Below are positions 1 through 7,908 of a stretch of DNA of 64,000 nucleotides, one piece after another. Source of the DNA: CAYRHN01 sp964424115. Its GTDB lineage: Bacteria; Chloroflexota; Anaerolineae; Anaerolineales; Anaerolineaceae. A model generated the notes under the pieces. That model saw only the letters and a program-made list of their open reading frames with translations, did no database searches and had not been told where the DNA came from. The position numbers and the translations under genes are program-made. Each line of letters opens with the position of its first letter. Position 1 is the first letter of the stretch. The DNA lies in contig CAYRHN010000010.1 in the NCBI GenBank assembly GCA_964424115.1, positions 62,001 through 126,000 of the forward strand. The letters are read 5' to 3'.

Positions 1-124
1 ACCAGTTGAAATGCAGGATCAATGAACCTACCTGTTGGATATCTCCCAGCAAGGAGATGGCCAGCAAGGCCAGGAAACCCAGCAGCAGACCCGGCACCAG
101 TTTACGCAGCAGAGATTTCGACAT
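1..124 (-). CDS. N-terminal fragment of a membrane protein, possibly flippase-like
   Basis: Only the first 41 codons are inside the window; the gene runs off the left edge. The start ATG is at 124, 15 nt after the end of the broken potassium-channel gene and on the same strand. The peptide begins with a short basic stretch (MSKSLLRK), then a strongly hydrophobic helix at residues 9-27, then GDIQQ. This layout resembles the first helix of lysylphosphatidylglycerol-synthase-type flippase domain proteins, which are common in this phylum. The assignment rests on a short fragment and is tentative; that it is an integral membrane protein is more secure. Confidence 0.5.
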   Translation of the reverse strand, partial: MSKSLLRKLVPGLLLGFLALLAISLLGDIQQVGSLILHFNW

Positions 125-139
125 GCCGCGAATTATACC

Positions 140-499
140 TTACTTATCAGGCGTCATCTTGGGAGGTTCGAGTTCCCTGGTTTTGTGCTTCAGGGCGCTG
201 AAAGCCAGGCGTTCGATGAAGGCCACCATGATGCCAATCCCGATCAGCACATAGAAAATGGTGAAAACCTTGGAGATCGGTGTGGTGGGATGCAGATCGC
301 CCTAACCGACCGTTGCAAGGGTCATCACGCTGAAGTAGAAGGCATCCAACACATCCCAGCCTTCGGCTTTCATATAAAATATTGTGCCGATTATGAACAT
401 CAACAGGGTCAAAAAAAACAAGGCGCGAAATTCCGGTTCACGCATGCCTTTCAGTAAAGCGCGAAAGAATCGTCCAATGGTGTAAAGGAAAGTGAGCAT
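140..499 (-). pseudogene. Two-TM potassium channel with an amber stop in the selectivity filter
   Basis: Start ATG at 499 is preceded by AGGAGG. The product would be a 118-residue KcsA-like ion channel: TM1 around residues 29-42, a pore helix (DAFYFSVMTLATVG), then the filter, then TM2 (FTIFYVLIGIGIMVAFIE). The canonical filter is TVGYGD, but the tyrosine codon is TAG at 302-304, so translation stops after TVG. The frame reopens at once with GDLHPTTPISKVF and stays open to TAA at 140-142. A channel cut at the filter cannot conduct. The rest of the frame is undamaged, so the mutation is recent, or is a sequencing error, or the codon is read through. Confidence 0.8.
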
Positions 500-553
500 A
501 AGCCTCCTACCAGGAGAAGAGATGGAGAATTGCAATCATTATAGAGAAATTGG

Positions 554-583
554 TTTACACAAATTGTTTTTTGAGTGTATGAT
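554..583 (+). promoter_or_regulatory. Putative promoter of the REC-GAF-GGDEF gene
   Basis: TTTACA (554-559) and TATGAT (578-583) are separated by 18 nt and lie just upstream of the ATG at 595. The predicted transcription start would be only a few bases before the start codon, so the 5' leader is very short. AAGGG at 586-589 could also act as a ribosome site. Confidence 0.4.
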
Positions 584-594
584 TAAGGGTAATT

Positions 595-2100
595 ATGGAT
601 GCGAACAAAGCCGATATCTTGGTGGTAGACGACAATGATATCAATCTCCAGTTGATCACTTTTGTGCTGGAGGATAACGGTTACCTGGTGCGCGCCGTTT
701 CGAGCGGCGAACGGGCCTTGCAAGAAGTGACGCACAAGCTGCCCGATCTGATCTTGTTGGATATCATGATGCCCGATATGGACGGCTTCGAGGTCAGCGC
801 CCGCCTACGCAGCGAAGATGCTACCCGGGATATCCCAATCATCTTCCTCAGCGCCCTCAGCACCGTGGAGGATAAGATCCAGGCGTTCGAGGCGGGTGGG
901 GTGGATTACATCACCAAGCCCTTCCACACCAGCGAAGTGCTGGCGCGGGTGGCTACTCATCTCAAGTTGCGCGAATTGCAGCTCCAGCTTCAGGTGCAGA
1001 ACCAGCAATTGCAATACGAGATCTCCGAGCGTATCCAGGCTGAACAGGTGGAACACAACCAGCGCCTGCTGGCCGAAGCCCTCAGCGATACCGCCAAAGC
1101 GCTCAACACTACCCTGCGCCTGGAGGAAGTCCTGGACCGCATTATTGCCAATATTGAGCGCGTGCTGCCCTTCGATGGGGTGACGATCATGCTCTTCGAA
1201 TCCGGCATCACCCGCATTGTACGCAGCCGGGGCTACACCGAACGCGGGTTGTCGGAATATGTGCAGAACTTCCACTGGAAGATCGATGAGATCCCCAATT
1301 TTAACTTTACCTTTACTACCGGCAAACCCTTGCTGATCCAGGATGCCCGCTCCTATGCTCAATGGGTCGACCTGCCCGAAGTGCGCTGGATCCGCGCCCA
1401 CATCCAGGCGCCAATCACTGTCCGCGGGCAGGTGGTTGGCCTGTTGAGCCTCGATTCAGAGGAACCCGGTTTCTACACAGACGAGCATATCCTGCCGTTG
1501 ATGGACTTTGCCGACCAGGCCGCCATTGCCTATCATAATGCCCGCCTGTACAGCGAACTGGAGCGCCTGGCTGTGATCGATGAATTGATGGGGATCCACA
1601 ACCGGCGCGGCCTGTTTGAGTTGGGTCGCCGCGAGATCAGCCGGGCTATCCGTTTCACCCGCTCCCTTTCAGCGCTCTTCTTGGATATTGACGATTTTGG
1701 CGATTTCAACCACCGCTACAGCTATGCCGTGGGGGATAATGTGCTACGTTGGTTGGCTGATACGCTGCGTACGCATGTGCGTGATACCGACATCATTGGC
1801 CGCTACGGCGGGGATGAGATTGTGATCCTGATGCCCGAAACGGTCCTGGAAAAGGCCCAGGACACCGCCCAACGCTTGCGCTTCCAGGTGGCGGATAGTT
1901 CCATTCCCACATCCATGGGATTGCTGCGCGTCACCCTCAGCGTGGGCGTCACCGAGCTGAACGTCCAATCTGCTGAATCGGACCGGGCGGGCAATGTGGA
2001 CCCGCAGCAGCTCCTTGAAAAATTGCTGGAAACCGCGGGCCGGGCGGCTCAAATGGCCAAGGATCACGGGCGCAACTGCGTTGTTACGCTCGGTTATTAA
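595..2100 (+). CDS. Response regulator with REC, GAF and GGDEF domains
   Basis: The protein has 501 residues. REC occupies 7-125, with acidic pocket VVDDN, phosphoacceptor D56 and KPF at 108-110. A glutamine-rich coiled coil follows (124-160), then a GAF domain (165-318), then GGDEF (325-500). The last domain reads RYGGDEIVILMP, so the signature is GGDEI at 405-409, with an inhibitory-site motif RDTD at 396-399. Phosphorylation is expected to control cyclic-di-GMP synthesis. The nucleotide-binding segment is divergent: GDFNHRYSYAVGD where most cyclases have a K-x-x-ND-x-x-GH-x-x-GD pattern, so activity is likely but not certain. The gene is monocistronic, and its stop abuts that of the convergent holin-like gene with no spacer. 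Confidence 0.9.
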   Translation: MDANKADILVVDDNDINLQLITFVLEDNGYLVRAVSSGERALQEVTHKLPDLILLDIMMPDMDGFEVSARLRSEDATRDIPIIFLSALSTVEDKIQAFEAGGVDYITKPFHTSEVLARVATHLKLRELQLQLQVQNQQLQYEISERIQAEQVEHNQRLLAEALSDTAKALNTTLRLEEVLDRIIANIERVLPFDGVTIMLFESGITRIVRSRGYTERGLSEYVQNFHWKIDEIPNFNFTFTTGKPLLIQDARSYAQWVDLPEVRWIRAHIQAPITVRGQVVGLLSLDSEEPGFYTDEHILPLMDFADQAAIAYHNARLYSELERLAVIDELMGIHNRRGLFELGRREISRAIRFTRSLSALFLDIDDFGDFNHRYSYAVGDNVLRWLADTLRTHVRDTDIIGRYGGDEIVILMPETVLEKAQDTAQRLRFQVADSSIPTSMGLLRVTLSVGVTELNVQSAESDRAGNVDPQQLLEKLLETAGRAAQMAKDHGRNCVVTLGY

Positions 2101-2496
2101 CTAAAAGATGCTTCGCCGCCGGCCCTTCAATTCGTCCTTGAAGGCCAGGTTCATCAGGAAACTGACCACGCTGACGATCAGCGCGCCCAGGAATGACGGC
2201 CAGAACCAACCATCGTTGAAAATAAATCCAATCCCCAGGCTGCGACCCAGGGCACCTACCAGGGCGAACAACAGGGTATTGACCACCAGCGTGAATAATC
2301 CCAGGGTGAGGATCACGAAGGGGCAGCCCGCCAGCATTAAAACTGGTTTGAGGATAGCATTGACAACGCCAAAGATCAGGCCCAGGAGAAGGAAAGCCCA
2401 AACAGAATCGTTTTGCATTTCCAGGTTAAGGATCTTCACCGCGACGAATAAAGCTAAGGCATTGATCAGGACTCGCAGAATAAAGCGTTGGTTCAT
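2101..2496 (-). CDS. Phage-holin-4/YvlD-family small membrane protein
   Basis: The product has 131 residues and four hydrophobic helices (about 5-23, 30-50, 58-80 and 96-118) with a short basic tail (KDELKGRRR). Helix order and the motif LLGLIFGVVNAILKPVL match the family known as Phage_holin_4_2 or YvlD, which is common in bacterial chromosomes and has no proven lytic role. The start ATG at 2496 has AAGGAG 8 nt upstream. The frame stays open for another 500 bases upstream, but that part is antisense to the helicase gene and lacks membrane-protein character, so it was excluded. The gene is divergent from dinG. Confidence 0.82.
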   Translation of the reverse strand: MNQRFILRVLINALALFVAVKILNLEMQNDSVWAFLLLGLIFGVVNAILKPVLMLAGCPFVILTLGLFTLVVNTLLFALVGALGRSLGIGFIFNDGWFWPSFLGALIVSVVSFLMNLAFKDELKGRRRSIF

Positions 2497-2552
2497 GGTT
2501 GAACTCCTTTTGAATAGTATAACGTAAAAGCAGGCGAAAAGTTGCACCCTGC

Positions 2553-2561
2553 TGGTATAAT
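2553..2561 (+). promoter_or_regulatory. Extended -10 element for a leaderless dinG transcript
   Basis: TGGTATAAT is an extended -10 box whose last base is 7 nt before the ATG at 2569. There is no Shine-Dalgarno sequence. Transcription starting 6-8 nt after the box would begin at the start codon itself. Confidence 0.5.
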
Positions 2562-2568
2562 CAAGAAC

Positions 2569-5364
2569 ATGCCTTCTATTGTAGCCATCGATATTGAAAC
2601 CACCGGATTGGACCCCTACACAGACGCTATCACTGAGATCGGAGCGGTGCGTTTTAACGGCGCGCGTGTCGAATCGGAATGGAGCACCTTGGTGAACCCG
2701 GGCCGCCCGATCCCGCCCATGATCACCCAGCTTACCAATATCACAAATGAAATGGTTCGCAATGCCCCGCCGATCAAGGCAGTTATCCACGAGCTGGCCG
2801 ATTTCGTTGGCAATGATCCGGTGGTAGGGCATTCTGTGCGCTTTGACCTGTCTTTCCTTCAGCGTCACAATATTTTGCTGGATAACGATGTAATCGATAC
2901 CTATGAGCTGGCATCGGTGTTGATGCCCACCGCCAGCCGTTACAACCTGGGAGCCCTGGCGCAACAGCTGGGTATCCTGGAAGGCCAATTTCACCGTGCG
3001 CTGAATGATGCCAGCACAACTCATAAGATATTTTTACGCTTGTGGGATATGGCGATGGAATTGCCTATTCAAACCGTTGCGGAATTCGTTCGCCTGAGCG
3101 AACCCTTTGAATGGGGGGGCAGCTGGATGTTCCAGCAGGTGCTGCGCGCGCGTGCTCACAAGGGCGCACCCGTGCGAGCTACTGAACATAATCTTGGGCC
3201 TTTGTTTGGGCGCTCTTCCGAAACTTTGCTGCCCCCGCTTGAGCCGCGTGATCCCCCCGAACCGCTCGACCCGGAAGAGGTGGCTTCCGTGCTGGAGTAC
3301 GGTGGGCCGTTTTCCGCTTATTTTTCCGGATATGAACAGCGCCCTCAGCAAGTGGAAATGCTGCGGGCGGTCACCGAGGCACTCTCCACCGGGCAGCATC
3401 TGATGGTGGAAGCCGGCACCGGCACGGGCAAATCCTTTGCCTACCTGGTCCCGGCGGCCATGTGGGCAGTCAAAAACGGCATGCGGGTGGTGATCTCCAC
3501 CAATACCATCAACCTGCAGGAGCAACTGGTCAAGAAAGACATCCCGGATATGTGCCGCGCGTTGGGGCTGGATATCTCCACCGTGGTGATGAAGGGACGC
3601 TCCAATTATCTTTGCCCGCGCCGTCTGAATGCGCTGCGTGAACGTACCCCCGAGACCGCGGAAGAAATGCGCGTGATGGCCAAGGTGTTGGTTTGGGTCC
3701 TGCAGGGCGGTACAGGCGACCGCTCGGAGATAAACCTGAACGGCCCGATCGAACGAGACGTTTGGAACCGTATTTCCGCTGAGGATGAAGGCTGTAAGGC
3801 CGAAGTGTGCCTTGGACGCACGGGCGGATCCTGTCCTTTCTACCGCATCCGCCAGGCCGCTCAAACGGCCCACCTCTTGATCGTCAACCACGCCTTGCTG
3901 CTGGCTGATGTTGCCTCTGGCAGCCGCGTTCTGCCCGATTACCAGTACCTGATCGTGGACGAAGCACACCACATGGAAGCAGCTACCACCGATGCGCTCA
4001 GTTTCCGCGTCACGCAACCTGATCTGTTGCGTATGCTGCGCGAATTGGGTGGCACCACCTCAGGCATCCTCGGGCGCACGCTCAGCCTGGTGCGCACGGC
4101 TGCCCGGCCTTCCGATTATGCTATGTTGCAGCAGATGGTCCAGCGCGCCACCGACCTGGCCTTCCGCCTGGATCACGATTTTGGACAATTCTTCCACGCC
4201 ATCGAATATTTCCTGGATGACCGCCGCGACGGCCGTCCGGTTGGACAATATCAGCAACAGGAACGCATCCTGCCTGCCACCCGGACTCAAAACTACTGGA
4301 CGGATGTGGAAGTCGCCTGGGATCAGGCTTACGAGACCTCCGACCTGCTGCTTAATCTGATCAAAGACCTGGCCGGGGAGATCGGTAAGTTGGATTTGAT
4401 CGCTGCCGACCCTGATTTGGAGGATAACCAGAGCAGCCTGGGAGATTTATATCGGCGTCTGTACGAAGCCTGCGGATATATTTCCAGTCTGGTCAGCAAG
4501 CCCGATAAGAATTTCATTTATTGGGCTGAGATCCAGCCCAACGGCAGCCACCTGGCCCTGGAGATCGCTCCGCTCGAAGTGGGCCCCTTGATGCAGAAGT
4601 ACCTCTGGCACGAAAAGACCTGTGTGATCCTCACTTCTGCCACGCTGACTGCGGAAGGCGAATTCGATTACATCCGCCGCCGGTTGCTGGCGGAGGAAGC
4701 CAATGAATTGGCTCTGGGTTCTCCTTTCGACTATGAGAACTCAGCGTTGCTGTACCTGGTTAACGATATTCCTGAGCCGAGTGATCCCAATTACCAGCGT
4801 GCGGTCGAAAACTCCATCATACGCCTGGCGCGTGCCACCCACGGTCGCATGCTGGTGCTTTTCACCTCTTATGCCCAACTTAAAAAGACCTCGCAATCCA
4901 TCGGTGGAGCCTTGGCTGATGCAGAGATCCAAATGTTTGAACAGGGTGAAGGAGCCTCCGCCAATACCTTGTTGGAAAGCTTCCGCGAGACGGAGCGGGC
5001 GGTCCTGTTAGGCACCCGTTCCTTCTGGGAGGGGGTGGATATTGCTGGCGAGGCGCTTTCGGTGCTGGTGATCGTCAAACTGCCCTTTGATGTTCCTTCC
5101 GACCCCATTGTGGCAGCCCGCTCCGAGACCTTTGATGATCCTTTCAGCGAATACAGCCTGCCGGAGGCGATCTTGCGCTTCCGTCAGGGTTTTGGCCGAC
5201 TCATCCGCACTCAATCTGACCGCGGCGTGGTCGCTATCCTGGACCGCCGTTTGATCACAAAGCGTTATGGAAAAGCCTTCATTGACTCGCTTCCGCGCTG
5301 CAAGATGAAAACCGGCACAATGTCCGATTTGCCTGCCACAGCGGAACGCTGGCTGAACCTCTAA
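2569..5364 (+). CDS. dinG: DnaQ-like exonuclease fused to DinG-family helicase
   Basis: The product has 931 residues. Residues 1-165 form a DEDDh 3'-5' exonuclease (DIETTG near the N-terminus, HSVRFDLSFL, and H-x4-D in HRALND). Residues 240-930 form a superfamily 2 XPD/DinG helicase: Walker A EAGTGTGKS, DEAH box VDEAHH, and C-terminal motifs ending in RFRQGFGRLIR. Four cysteines between Walker A and DEAH (NYLC, EGC, EVC, GSC) have the spacing of the iron-sulfur cluster pocket of this family. The role is probably 5'-3' unwinding in repair or replication-fork rescue with exonuclease trimming. The frame opens earlier at a TTG (2542), but the ATG at 2569 directly precedes the exonuclease motif. 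The gene end overlaps the convergent regulator by 4 bases. Confidence 0.92.
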   Translation: MPSIVAIDIETTGLDPYTDAITEIGAVRFNGARVESEWSTLVNPGRPIPPMITQLTNITNEMVRNAPPIKAVIHELADFVGNDPVVGHSVRFDLSFLQRHNILLDNDVIDTYELASVLMPTASRYNLGALAQQLGILEGQFHRALNDASTTHKIFLRLWDMAMELPIQTVAEFVRLSEPFEWGGSWMFQQVLRARAHKGAPVRATEHNLGPLFGRSSETLLPPLEPRDPPEPLDPEEVASVLEYGGPFSAYFSGYEQRPQQVEMLRAVTEALSTGQHLMVEAGTGTGKSFAYLVPAAMWAVKNGMRVVISTNTINLQEQLVKKDIPDMCRALGLDISTVVMKGRSNYLCPRRLNALRERTPETAEEMRVMAKVLVWVLQGGTGDRSEINLNGPIERDVWNRISAEDEGCKAEVCLGRTGGSCPFYRIRQAAQTAHLLIVNHALLLADVASGSRVLPDYQYLIVDEAHHMEAATTDALSFRVTQPDLLRMLRELGGTTSGILGRTLSLVRTAARPSDYAMLQQMVQRATDLAFRLDHDFGQFFHAIEYFLDDRRDGRPVGQYQQQERILPATRTQNYWTDVEVAWDQAYETSDLLLNLIKDLAGEIGKLDLIAADPDLEDNQSSLGDLYRRLYEACGYISSLVSKPDKNFIYWAEIQPNGSHLALEIAPLEVGPLMQKYLWHEKTCVILTSATLTAEGEFDYIRRRLLAEEANELALGSPFDYENSALLYLVNDIPEPSDPNYQRAVENSIIRLARATHGRMLVLFTSYAQLKKTSQSIGGALADAEIQMFEQGEGASANTLLESFRETERAVLLGTRSFWEGVDIAGEALSVLVIVKLPFDVPSDPIVAARSETFDDPFSEYSLPEAILRFRQGFGRLIRTQSDRGVVAILDRRLITKRYGKAFIDSLPRCKMKTGTMSDLPATAERWLNL

Positions 5365-5975
5365 TTATTTTCCATCGAAGCGCGCTGATATTCTCCAGGG
5401 CCTTCGTCTTCACTATAGTTGCCAAGGACGATCAGTGCGGTGGCGGCTTCATCAACGGGGTTGCGCCAATGATGTCCCAAACTCGCATCGAAAAGCAACA
5501 CGTCGCCAGCTGAGAGGGTATAGACGATCCCGTTTACGGTATATTCCAGCTTGCCTGACAGGCAGATGATAAATTGATCGCCGTTGTAGAACAAACCGTT
5601 CTGGCCGGAGTGAGCGCCTTTTTCCGCGTGGAGCAGGAACGGATTTATCTTTCCAATGTACATATTACCGCCCAGCATGGTGAGCATGCCGGCTTTAATT
5701 TCAATCTTGCTTTGTTCCCCTATCGGATAATAAACCACCCGTTTTTTGATCGGTACGGTATGGAACAAGGCGGTAATTGGTACTTCCAATGCATGTGCAA
5801 GCTTCGTCAGCGTGCTTACAGAAGGGGATGTCAGGTTGCGTTCGATCATGCTCAACGCATTGGCTGAAAGCCCGCTCATGCGCGCCAAAGCGCGCATGGA
5901 AATGTCGCGTTCTTCCCGCAATTCGCGCAATCTGCGCCCCAAGTCAAATACTTGATGAGCTTCTCCCTGTACCAT
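5361..5975 (-). CDS. XRE-family transcriptional regulator with C-terminal cupin
   Basis: The product has 204 residues. Residues 12-67 form a Cro/CI-type helix-turn-helix (RRLRELREERDISMRALARMSGLS, then NALSMIER). Residues 120-190 form a small cupin barrel with the pattern LSGKLEYTVNG...L-x-x-GD-x-x-x-F...H. Family members sense a small ligand or metal in the cupin and repress or activate neighbouring genes. The start ATG at 5975 has GGAGAGGA 9 nt upstream, and a TATAAT on the same strand at 5998-6003 could be its -10. It is divergent from the cytochrome-YeeE operon at 6117, which makes that operon a natural candidate target; this is inference from position only. Confidence 0.88.
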   Translation of the reverse strand: MVQGEAHQVFDLGRRLRELREERDISMRALARMSGLSANALSMIERNLTSPSVSTLTKLAHALEVPITALFHTVPIKKRVVYYPIGEQSKIEIKAGMLTMLGGNMYIGKINPFLLHAEKGAHSGQNGLFYNGDQFIICLSGKLEYTVNGIVYTLSAGDVLLFDASLGHHWRNPVDEAATALIVLGNYSEDEGPGEYQRASMENN

Positions 5976-6116
5976 ATCTCAGTTCCTCTCCAACATTATT
6001 ATATTCCACCTCACAAAATTAATAATCAAATCTTTGTCAAGATTTTCTTATCTGCTGTGGTTGTGGTTAATGGTAGAATTCTGGCTGGCAATTCATTCCC
6101 TTTAACTGGAAAGATT

Positions 6117-7289
6117 ATGGCTAAAATCGTTCGTATACTCATCATCCCCCTGGCAACCATGCTGCTTTTGTCAGCTGGCACTCTCAGTCTGACCGGCCCG
6201 GTTCATTCTGTTCAGGCTTCTGTACCTGGGCAATGTGTAGCGCCATCCTCCTGTAAAACCTGCCATGTGGTTCAGGCGCAGGCTTCCTACGATTCCTCAA
6301 CAGCCTGGCATCTCGACCACGGTTTTGCTGATTTCTGCGTGGATTGTCACGGCGGCAACCGGTTGGCTGCGGATGCCGATACCGCCCATGTTGGGGTGGC
6401 ATCGAAATATGTCGACATGACCACCACTTGCCAGTCCTGCCATAAGTCCGAGCAGTTGACCTTGTGCGTGGATAATTATGCCGGAGTATTAGGCCTGGAC
6501 CCTTCCCAGCTCTCCACCAGTAGCGGCGTGATCACTAACCCGCTGGGGATTCAGTCGCCGGGCGTGGCTGCGGTCAAGCCGAGCGAAACCAAGCCGGTCT
6601 CTGCTGCCGCAGGCACGGCTGCCGCCGCACAGAACCCGGCCGGGAACGGGCTGTTGTTGGGTGTGTTGGCGATTTGTCTGGCGGGCGTGGGGGGCTATGT
6701 CTGGTCGGACCGCCGCAAACGCACTGGAATGTGGCTGCCGTTCCGCCAGCGTTTCTCAGGCTGGCTGAAGGCGATTGCCCAACCCAATTGGACTCCCTAT
6801 TCCGCCGGGATCCTGCTTGGCCTGGTGTGCATCATCGCGGTCTGGGTGGGAAACCACACCCTGGCTTCCGCTGGGCCGATGGCGACCATCACCAGCAATC
6901 TGGTGCATTTCATTGCCCAACCTTTTGCCGAAAATAACTTGTACTTCAAAGCTGTGGCAACCCCTGGTCTGACCTGGGAAGTGGTGCTGTTGATTGGTGT
7001 TTTCTTGGGCGGGCTGCTGGGGGCGCTTTCCAGCCGTACCTTTAAGATCCGCTGGGAACATGATCCGGTCTGGAACAAGGTTTTTGGTCCTTCAAAGCTA
7101 AAGCGTTTTGGGTTGGGTTTCGTTGGAGCAATGATCTTGCAATATGGAGCGAGCATTGCTGGGGGCTGTACGATGGGTTTAGCAATTTCGGGCAGTATGC
7201 TGTTGGCTCCCTCTGGTTTTATCTTCATGGTTGGAATGTTCATTTCGGGCATCCTGATGGCGCTGTTGGTCTACCGTAGGAGGTATTAG
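6117..7289 (+). CDS. Triheme cytochrome c domain fused to a YeeE/YedE sulfur-transport half
   Basis: The product has 390 residues. A signal-anchor helix (4-22) exports the N-terminal part. Three CxxCH haem sites follow: CKTCH (46-50), CVDCH (74-78) and CQSCH (105-109). After an alanine/proline linker come a helix (178-196) and about four more helices (229-390) with the YeeE/YedE signature SIAGGCTMG (C351). YeeE/YedE proteins move thiosulfate or related sulfur compounds using conserved cysteines. The fusion suggests that uptake is coupled to electron transfer outside the membrane; that link is inferred. The start ATG at 6117 follows GGAAAG; earlier in-frame codons have no ribosome site. It is followed 3 nt later by the second half-transporter. 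Confidence 0.85.
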   Translation: MAKIVRILIIPLATMLLLSAGTLSLTGPVHSVQASVPGQCVAPSSCKTCHVVQAQASYDSSTAWHLDHGFADFCVDCHGGNRLAADADTAHVGVASKYVDMTTTCQSCHKSEQLTLCVDNYAGVLGLDPSQLSTSSGVITNPLGIQSPGVAAVKPSETKPVSAAAGTAAAAQNPAGNGLLLGVLAICLAGVGGYVWSDRRKRTGMWLPFRQRFSGWLKAIAQPNWTPYSAGILLGLVCIIAVWVGNHTLASAGPMATITSNLVHFIAQPFAENNLYFKAVATPGLTWEVVLLIGVFLGGLLGALSSRTFKIRWEHDPVWNKVFGPSKLKRFGLGFVGAMILQYGASIAGGCTMGLAISGSMLLAPSGFIFMVGMFISGILMALLVYRRRY

Positions 7290-7292
7290 ATC

Positions 7293-7850
7293 ATGATCCT
7301 TTCTTATCTTCTTGCGCTTGTTCTGGGCATCTTATTTGGTTTTGCGCTCAATAAGGGCGGCCTGACCAGGTATGCCAATATCGTCGGCGTCTTCCGCTTC
7401 ACCAACCTGACTGTCATTAAATTCATGCTGACCACCCTGGCAGTGGCAATGCCGGGGTTGTACATCTTGCAAGGGCTGGGCCTGGTGCGCTTCCCCAACA
7501 TCCCGGCCACCTACGTGGTTGGCAATCTGGTGGGAGGATTGATCTTTGGCGCCGGTATGGCCCTCACCGGTTATTGTCCCGGCACCTGCGTGGCTGGGTC
7601 GGGTGAAGGTAAGCTGGATTACTTCTTCCCCGGCGTGCTCGGTTTGATGGCCGGCTCGGTTCTTTTCGGCCTCACCTACGAGCAGGTCTTCCCGCCCATC
7701 CAGCGCATCGCCAACCTGGGCAACCGTACCCTGCCGCAGTTATGGAACATCGATCCGCTCCTGCTGGTAGGCGTTTTCGTTATTTTAGTGTTGTTCCTTT
7801 TCTATCTGTTGGAACGGGGCTTGAAGCGTAAGGATAAATTGGAAGATTAA
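7293..7850 (+). CDS. YeeE/YedE family sulfur-transport protein, second half
   Basis: The product has 185 residues and five to six hydrophobic helices. The signature ALTGYCPGTCVAGSGEGKLD (C95, C99) is the second conserved cysteine region of YeeE/YedE proteins. AGGAGG lies at the end of the preceding gene, 9 nt before the ATG, and only three bases separate the two genes, so they should be co-translated and may form one transporter from two halves. In thiosulfate transporters of the TsuA type both halves are in one chain of about 330-400 residues, so this is a split version with a redox module on the first half. The substrate is not shown by the sequence. Confidence 0.86.
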   Translation: MILSYLLALVLGILFGFALNKGGLTRYANIVGVFRFTNLTVIKFMLTTLAVAMPGLYILQGLGLVRFPNIPATYVVGNLVGGLIFGAGMALTGYCPGTCVAGSGEGKLDYFFPGVLGLMAGSVLFGLTYEQVFPPIQRIANLGNRTLPQLWNIDPLLLVGVFVILVLFLFYLLERGLKRKDKLED

Positions 7851-7854
7851 AAGC

Positions 7855-7889
7855 CATCCGGCCTCCTGAATATCTCAGGAGGCCGGATG
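7855..7889. terminator. Bidirectional Rho-independent terminator
   Basis: A perfect 15-bp stem (7855-7869 with 7875-7889) encloses a 5-nt loop. A T-rich run follows on both strands (ATTTTCT on +, GGCTTTTAA on -). It sits between the convergent YeeE/YedE and formate-THF ligase genes and should serve both. Confidence 0.85.
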
Positions 7890-7908
7890 ATTTTCTGCAA
7901 ACAGTCTC

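Noticed and set aside
805..1401. 198-codon minus-strand open frame within the REC-GAF-GGDEF gene
   Set aside because: Shadow of a well-supported gene, with no family similarity.
2497..3024. Long N-terminal extension of the holin-like protein
   Set aside because: It lies antisense to the dinG exonuclease region, lacks membrane character, and a good ribosome site precedes the internal ATG at 2496.
3034..4017. 327-codon minus-strand open frame inside dinG
   Set aside because: Histidine/glutamine/arginine-rich composition typical of an antisense shadow; the + strand encodes clear helicase motifs.
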